A stretch of DNA of 43,603 nt from contig MU839288.1 in NCBI GenBank assembly GCA_030685235.1, positions 1-43,603 of the forward strand. Reading direction: 5' to 3'. Below are positions 43,590 to 43,603 of the stretch, in pieces. Position 1 is the first letter of the stretch. The number at the start of each line of letters is the position of its first letter. Source of the stretch: Copromyces sp. CBS 386.78. Lineage: Eukaryota > Ascomycota > Sordariomycetes > Sordariales > Sordariaceae. The notes beneath the pieces were generated by a model. That model was not told the DNA's origin, made no database searches, and was given only the letters and a program-made list of their open reading frames with translations. A program made the translations under genes and the position numbers.

Positions 43590-43603
43590 TTTTTTTTTTT
43601 TTT
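42340..43603 (+). CDS. Protein-kinase-like gene, 5' part (runs off the window)
   Basis: The ATG at 42340 opens a frame without stops to the window end. A phase-0 donor (gtacgt) at 43492 probably ends exon 1 after 384 codons. The kinase fold is visible from its helices and loops: NHENLVSLHGEW (alphaC to beta4), ERWLIWDWCDAGSLKGLI (hinge), ESLVWHVALGLLRALMFLHEG (alphaE), then LPILHRDVRAENIYL with His303-Arg304-Asp305 and Asn310. The magnesium motif that should be DFG reads GGF (about 328-330, in VKLGGFENC), and I see no clear beta3 VAIK lysine. A Lys-rich insert (KKKQKKKKKGG) interrupts the lobe linker. It may be a pseudokinase or a divergent fungal kinase; the rest of the gene is outside. Confidence 0.75.
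43509..43603. repeat. Poly-T tract at the window end
   Basis: About 80 consecutive T (43509-43588), one G at 43589, then T to the end. It begins just after the probable splice donor at 43492, so it would be intronic. It may be a real homopolymer or an assembly artefact at a contig edge. Confidence 0.9.

Noticed and set aside
1..43603. CRISPR array, prophage or bacterial operon
   Set aside because: Spliceosomal introns throughout and wholly eukaryotic gene families; no regular repeat-spacer pattern.

Overview
The window looks like nuclear DNA of a filamentous ascomycete, most likely a sordariomycete of the Sordariales (Neurospora / Sordaria / Podospora type). Short spliceosomal introns (about 50-110 bp, gtaagt / gtatgt / gtgagt donors, CTNAY branch sites) interrupt most genes. 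Proteins match typical Pezizomycotina families, intergenic DNA is long (0.6-3.6 kb) and carries GGTACCT-type palindromic tracts, and there are no operons or Shine-Dalgarno sites. The species was inferred from style alone; no search was run.

Layout: a SET-domain protein (-, 705-1763); a large disordered nuclear-type protein (+, 3004-5365); a zinc alcohol dehydrogenase of the ADH6/cinnamyl type (+, 6862-8031); a repeat-rich stretch with a small orphan gene (8.3-10.3 kb); the Rad4/XPC repair protein (+, 10687-13502); two tandem members of a small Cys/His 'MC...CGH' family (-, 13709-14158 and 14834-15598); a ZIP zinc transporter (-, 16610-18355) divergent from a CDF metal transporter that lacks its TM5-TM6 region (+, 20432-21846); COX15 heme A synthase (+, 22444-23990); a 3.6-kb gene-poor stretch; a third 'CGH' protein (+, 27579-27845); a 171-bp hairpin element with tRNA-like boxes (28339-28509); D-3-phosphoglycerate dehydrogenase (-, 28895-30879) with a TGACTCA site upstream; a two-domain glyoxalase I (-, 32248-33653) with a perfect TGACGTCA site upstream; twin abutting palindromic elements (33938-34272); a CNNM/Mam3-type CBS membrane protein (-, 34853-37396); an AT-hook / Myb-like nuclear protein (+, 39280-41622); and the 5' part of a kinase-like gene (+, from 42340) that runs into a long poly-T tract at the window end.

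The genes are mostly independent housekeeping functions: DNA repair, cytochrome oxidase haem, serine synthesis, methylglyoxal detoxification, metal transport. The connections I can see are the divergent pair of metal transporters, the likely cross-pathway (CPC1/GCN4) control of serine synthesis, and the likely ATF/CREB stress control of glyoxalase. The least explained content is the three-member Cys/His family with its shared signature, the truncated CDF, the hairpin elements, and the kinase-like protein without a DFG motif. Exon limits were worked out by hand from splice signals and reading frame and need transcript confirmation.
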